Below, piece by piece: positions 5,607 to 8,516 of a stretch of DNA of 8,516 nucleotides. The notes under the pieces are model-generated. The model saw only the letters and a program-made list of their open reading frames with translations. It ran no database searches and was not told where the DNA came from. The DNA lies in assembly GCA_905233335.1 (NCBI GenBank), contig CAJOED010000041.1, forward strand, positions 1-8,516, read 5' to 3'. Numbering within the stretch: position 1 is the stretch's first letter; every line of letters begins with the position of its first letter. The stretch is from an uncultured Synergistales bacterium. GTDB taxonomy: Bacteria; Synergistota; Synergistia; Synergistales; Aminobacteriaceae. The position numbers and the translations under genes are program-made.

Positions 5607-8236
5607 TGCAGTACAGAAAAGCCAGCGAACTCCGCGATATGTTCATAAAGTTTTGGGAGGAGAAAGGCGCAAAACATCTCCAGAGCTTCTCACTCGTCCC
5701 GGAAGACCCATCACTGCTGTTCACGATTGCCGGAATGGTACCACTCAAACCGTACTATCTCGGCATAAAGACCCCTGAATACCCGCGCGTCGTAACGTGT
5801 CAGAAATGCGTCCGTACGAATGACATCGAGAACGTCGGCAGGACAGCAAGACATCATACATTTTTCGAGATGCTCGGAAACTTCACATGGGGGAGCTACT
5901 TCAAGAATGAAGCTATCTCTTGGGCGTGGGAATTTCTGACGGAGCGCGTCGGGCTTGACCCTGAAAGATTATACGCAACTGTATATCTTGATGACGATGA
6001 AGCGTTCGGCGTGTGGAAAAAATTTCTCCCCGAAAACAAAATCTACCGTTGCGGCCAGGACGAGAATTACTGGTTCATGGGTGAAACCGGCCCGTGCGGA
6101 CCATGCAGTGAGATATATTACGACAGGGGCGAAAAGTATTCCTGCGGAAAAGAAACTTGCGGCGTTGGGTGCGATTGCGACAGGTACATGGAGATATGGA
6201 ACTTGGTTTTTACGCAGTTCGACAGACAGAAGGACGGAAGCCTCCCGTTGCTGCCTCACAAGAATATAGATACGGGCATGGGATTAGAGCGTCTTGCGTC
6301 GGTGATACAGGGCGTTGATACTGACTACGAGACCGACCTGTTCACCCCGCTCATCGAACACACCTGCAAACGTGCCGGAATAACTTACGGTGCGAACTCA
6401 TCAAGCGATATGGCCGCAAGGGTTATAGCGGATCATGTGCGTAGTGTTGCGTTCATGCTTGCGGACGGTGTACTCCCATCGAATGACGGCCCCGGTTATG
6501 TATTGCGGAGATTATTGCGTCGGGCTGTTCGTTTCGGAAAGTTATTAGGCTTTGAGGGGTTGTTCCTGAATGAGTACATGCCCATTCTCATAAACATAAT
6601 GGGAGATACATATCACGAACTCATTACGCAAAGGCCGGTGATAGAGCAGATAATTTCTCTTGAGGAGGAGAAGTTCAACAAAACTTTGCGGCAGGGCACG
6701 GAGTTATTCGACGGGGAAATTTCGCGCCTCAACGCACAGAACATTCACGAGATACCCGGCGACGTAATATTCACGCTGTACGACACTTACGGTTTCCCGC
6801 CCGAACTCACACGCGAAATGGCAGAGGAGCAGGGCTTCACTCTCGACGACGACGGCTTCAGGCGAGCAATGAACGAACAGAGAGAACGTGCAAGGGCATC
6901 AAGCAAGCAGAAGAAGAGCGCGTTATCGGGGGATGTGTACACGGAATTAGAGAACGAATACGGCGCAACGAAATTCACGGGCTACGAGAGAGCTACAGAC
7001 AGCGGAAAGGTCATAGCACTTCTCACGAAGGACGGCAGGACTGACAGCATAACATCACCGGCGGAGTTCGAGGTTGTACTTGACACGACACCTTTTTATG
7101 CGGAAAGAGGCGGGGAAGTCGGCGATACCGGGACTATGAGCATCAACGGCCATAACGTGAAAATTACGAACGTCATACCACACGGAAAAATCATCGTACA
7201 TTCGGCACGTTTCGCGGGAGAAGGCGAAATTCACGCGGGAGATGAGGCACTATGTTTTGTTGACGACGAACGCAGAGCAGCAATCAGGCGCAATCACACA
7301 GCGACTCACTTATTGCATGAGGCACTCGGCAGGGTACTTGGCCGGCATGTGAGGCAGGCAGGCTCACTCGTTACGGACGAATTTCTACGGTTTGACTTCA
7401 CTCATCATTCACCCGTAACCGACGCTGAAATTGCAGAAGCAGAACGCATAATCAACGCTGAAATCCTCGCGAATGTTGACGTAGATATTTCCGAACACGC
7501 AAAGGAAGAGGCGCAGGCACTAGGAGCAAAGGCACTATTCGACGAAAAATACGGTGATGTTGTCCGTGTTGTGAACGTTCCGGGCTTCTCTATGGAGCTT
7601 TGCGGCGGTCTTCACGTGAAGAGGACGGGCGACATCGGGTGCTTCAAGATTCTGCGTGAGGAAAGTATCGGGTCGGGCACACGTCGTATACTTGCGGCTA
7701 CGGGCATGACGATAGTAGCTCTCCTGCAAAAATTATTCACTTTGCGGCGGTCTCTTACTGCATTGCTCTCAACCGACGAGGACAGCATAGACGAAAAAGC
7801 ACGTGCACTTGTTGACGAGCTGAAGACGGTGAGAAGTGAGATACAGGCGGTGAAGCTACGAGAACTTCTCGAAAACTCCGAGAGATTTTTGGAGCGTGAA
7901 GAGGTGAACGGGATTCTTGTGCAGGTCGGGAGATTTCCGAACATCCCCGCAAACATGTTGCGTGATATAGGCGACAAGGCACGCGCGAGGCCAGAACCGA
8001 ACGTCGTAATTCTTGCGTCAATCGGTGATGATGAGTCATGTCAGCTGGTAGTCATGGCGGACGATAAAGCCGTGAACATGGGCGTAAATTCCGGGCTTCT
8101 CGTGAAGGAAGCGTGCGCTGTTCTTGGCGGCAAGGGCGGCGGTCGTAAGAATGTAGCTCAGGGCGGCGGTCGTGAGGGCGGAAAGTTGGAGGAAGCACTG
8201 ACGAAAATCCGCGAACTTATCGGGAATGTCAAATAG
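5606..8236 (+). CDS. alaS: Alanyl-tRNA synthetase
   Basis: Charges tRNA-Ala with alanine and edits mischarged Ser/Gly. It is full length at 876 residues. The class II catalytic core has motif 1 TFFEMLGNF (85-93). A Cys-rich loop, GPCGPCSEIYYDRG (Cys164, Cys167) to TCGVGCDCDRY, is typical of bacterial AlaRS. The tRNA-recognition helices hold NDGPGYVLRRLLRR (293-306), where Pro296 replaces the Arg found in E. coli (NRGYVLRR). The editing domain is intact: H564-TAT-H568 and C666-GGL-H670. The C-terminal domain ends with GGKGGGRKNVAQGGG, also standard. The start overlaps the slipin stop by 1 nt, with a G-rich Shine-Dalgarno (GAGGGGGG, 5588-5595) 10 nt upstream. The 3' end overlaps ruvX by 11 nt. 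The alaS-ruvX neighbourhood is common in Firmicutes, where a small gene sits between them (B. subtilis alaS-yrzL-yrrK); here nothing intervenes. Confidence 0.98.
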   Translation: MQYRKASELRDMFIKFWEEKGAKHLQSFSLVPEDPSLLFTIAGMVPLKPYYLGIKTPEYPRVVTCQKCVRTNDIENVGRTARHHTFFEMLGNFTWGSYFKNEAISWAWEFLTERVGLDPERLYATVYLDDDEAFGVWKKFLPENKIYRCGQDENYWFMGETGPCGPCSEIYYDRGEKYSCGKETCGVGCDCDRYMEIWNLVFTQFDRQKDGSLPLLPHKNIDTGMGLERLASVIQGVDTDYETDLFTPLIEHTCKRAGITYGANSSSDMAARVIADHVRSVAFMLADGVLPSNDGPGYVLRRLLRRAVRFGKLLGFEGLFLNEYMPILINIMGDTYHELITQRPVIEQIISLEEEKFNKTLRQGTELFDGEISRLNAQNIHEIPGDVIFTLYDTYGFPPELTREMAEEQGFTLDDDGFRRAMNEQRERARASSKQKKSALSGDVYTELENEYGATKFTGYERATDSGKVIALLTKDGRTDSITSPAEFEVVLDTTPFYAERGGEVGDTGTMSINGHNVKITNVIPHGKIIVHSARFAGEGEIHAGDEALCFVDDERRAAIRRNHTATHLLHEALGRVLGRHVRQAGSLVTDEFLRFDFTHHSPVTDAEIAEAERIINAEILANVDVDISEHAKEEAQALGAKALFDEKYGDVVRVVNVPGFSMELCGGLHVKRTGDIGCFKILREESIGSGTRRILAATGMTIVALLQKLFTLRRSLTALLSTDEDSIDEKARALVDELKTVRSEIQAVKLRELLENSERFLEREEVNGILVQVGRFPNIPANMLRDIGDKARARPEPNVVILASIGDDESCQLVVMADDKAVNMGVNSGLLVKEACAVLGGKGGGRKNVAQGGGREGGKLEEALTKIRELIGNVK

Positions 8237-8516
8237 AGTTCTCGCGCTCGACATCGGGACAGTCAGAACAGGAGCAGCAATCTCTGATCCATCACGAATT
8301 ATTGCGCAGGGCTTGGGCGTATGGCCTTCTGAAACGTGGCGTGAAAATTTGCGTGAGTCAGTGAGAAAGTATGAGCCGGCAGTAATCGTTGTCGGTCTTC
8401 CGTTGAGGACGGACGGAAAACACAGCGAGGCAGGACAGCGCATTCTAGAAATTATCGGTGAACTCAAAACGGAATATGCCGGGTGTGAAGTTGTAGCGTA
8501 TGACGAGAGATTTACG
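8226..8516 (+). CDS. ruvX: RuvX/YqgF-family nuclease, 3' end outside the window
   Basis: The first 97 codons of a YqgF-type RNase H-fold protein; the family is usually about 140-150 residues, so roughly a third is missing at the window edge. MSNRVLALDIGTVRTGAAISD (1-21) holds the first acidic active-site residue, Asp9, in the D-x-G motif. VIVVGLPLRTDGKHSEAG (53-70) matches the family's VVGLPLN-DG motif. YDERFT (92-97) matches the conserved DER(L/F)T motif and is the last thing visible. Members are annotated as putative Holliday junction resolvases and as pre-16S rRNA 5'-end nucleases. The ATG at 8226 lies inside alaS (11-nt overlap) with no good Shine-Dalgarno, so translation probably depends on ribosomes finishing alaS. 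Confidence 0.93.
   Translation, partial: MSNRVLALDIGTVRTGAAISDPSRIIAQGLGVWPSETWRENLRESVRKYEPAVIVVGLPLRTDGKHSEAGQRILEIIGELKTEYAGCEVVAYDERFT

Overview
The window looks like ordinary bacterial chromosome of roughly balanced GC, with dense gene packing on the + strand. Gene content and the style of the proteins (an AlaRS of the type that reads GRTARHHTFFEMLGNF, an alaS-ruvX pair, an amino-acid permease) make an anaerobic, amino-acid-using Gram-negative such as a Synergistota member my best guess. This is low-to-moderate confidence because no rRNA or phylogeny is available here.

Layout. Positions 1-98 hold the start of a membrane protein on the - strand, cut by the window edge. It is divergent from a 475-residue APC-superfamily amino-acid permease (226-1653); the gap carries two back-to-back extended -10 promoters. 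The permease stop codon overlaps the start of a tiny, cysteine-rich candidate ORF (1653-1760) that has an excellent Shine-Dalgarno sequence. A promoter and a palindromic leader then precede a secreted or periplasmic protein (1905-3233). It consists of a signal peptide, about 37 heptads with one hydrophobic residue each, and a short TPR-like C-terminus. A hairpin with a T-tract (3251-3296) follows it.

From 3297 on lies a tightly packed housekeeping cluster: dnaJ (TTG start), acpS, a slipin/stomatin-type SPFH protein, alaS, and the first 97 codons of ruvX (missing its 3' end). The junctions are a 4-nt overlap, a 3-nt gap, a 1-nt overlap and an 11-nt overlap, so these five are almost certainly co-transcribed and translationally coupled. 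Functionally it mixes protein folding, acyl-carrier-protein activation, membrane organisation, tRNA charging and nucleic-acid processing. This is a growth-related grouping rather than one pathway.

I see no mobile element, CRISPR array, tRNA or rRNA. No convincing new multi-gene system is present. The items most worth a second look are the long one-hydrophobic-per-heptad protein, the Cys-rich mini-ORF coupled to the permease, the unusual terminator/Shine-Dalgarno junction before dnaJ, and the slipin without an adjacent NfeD partner.
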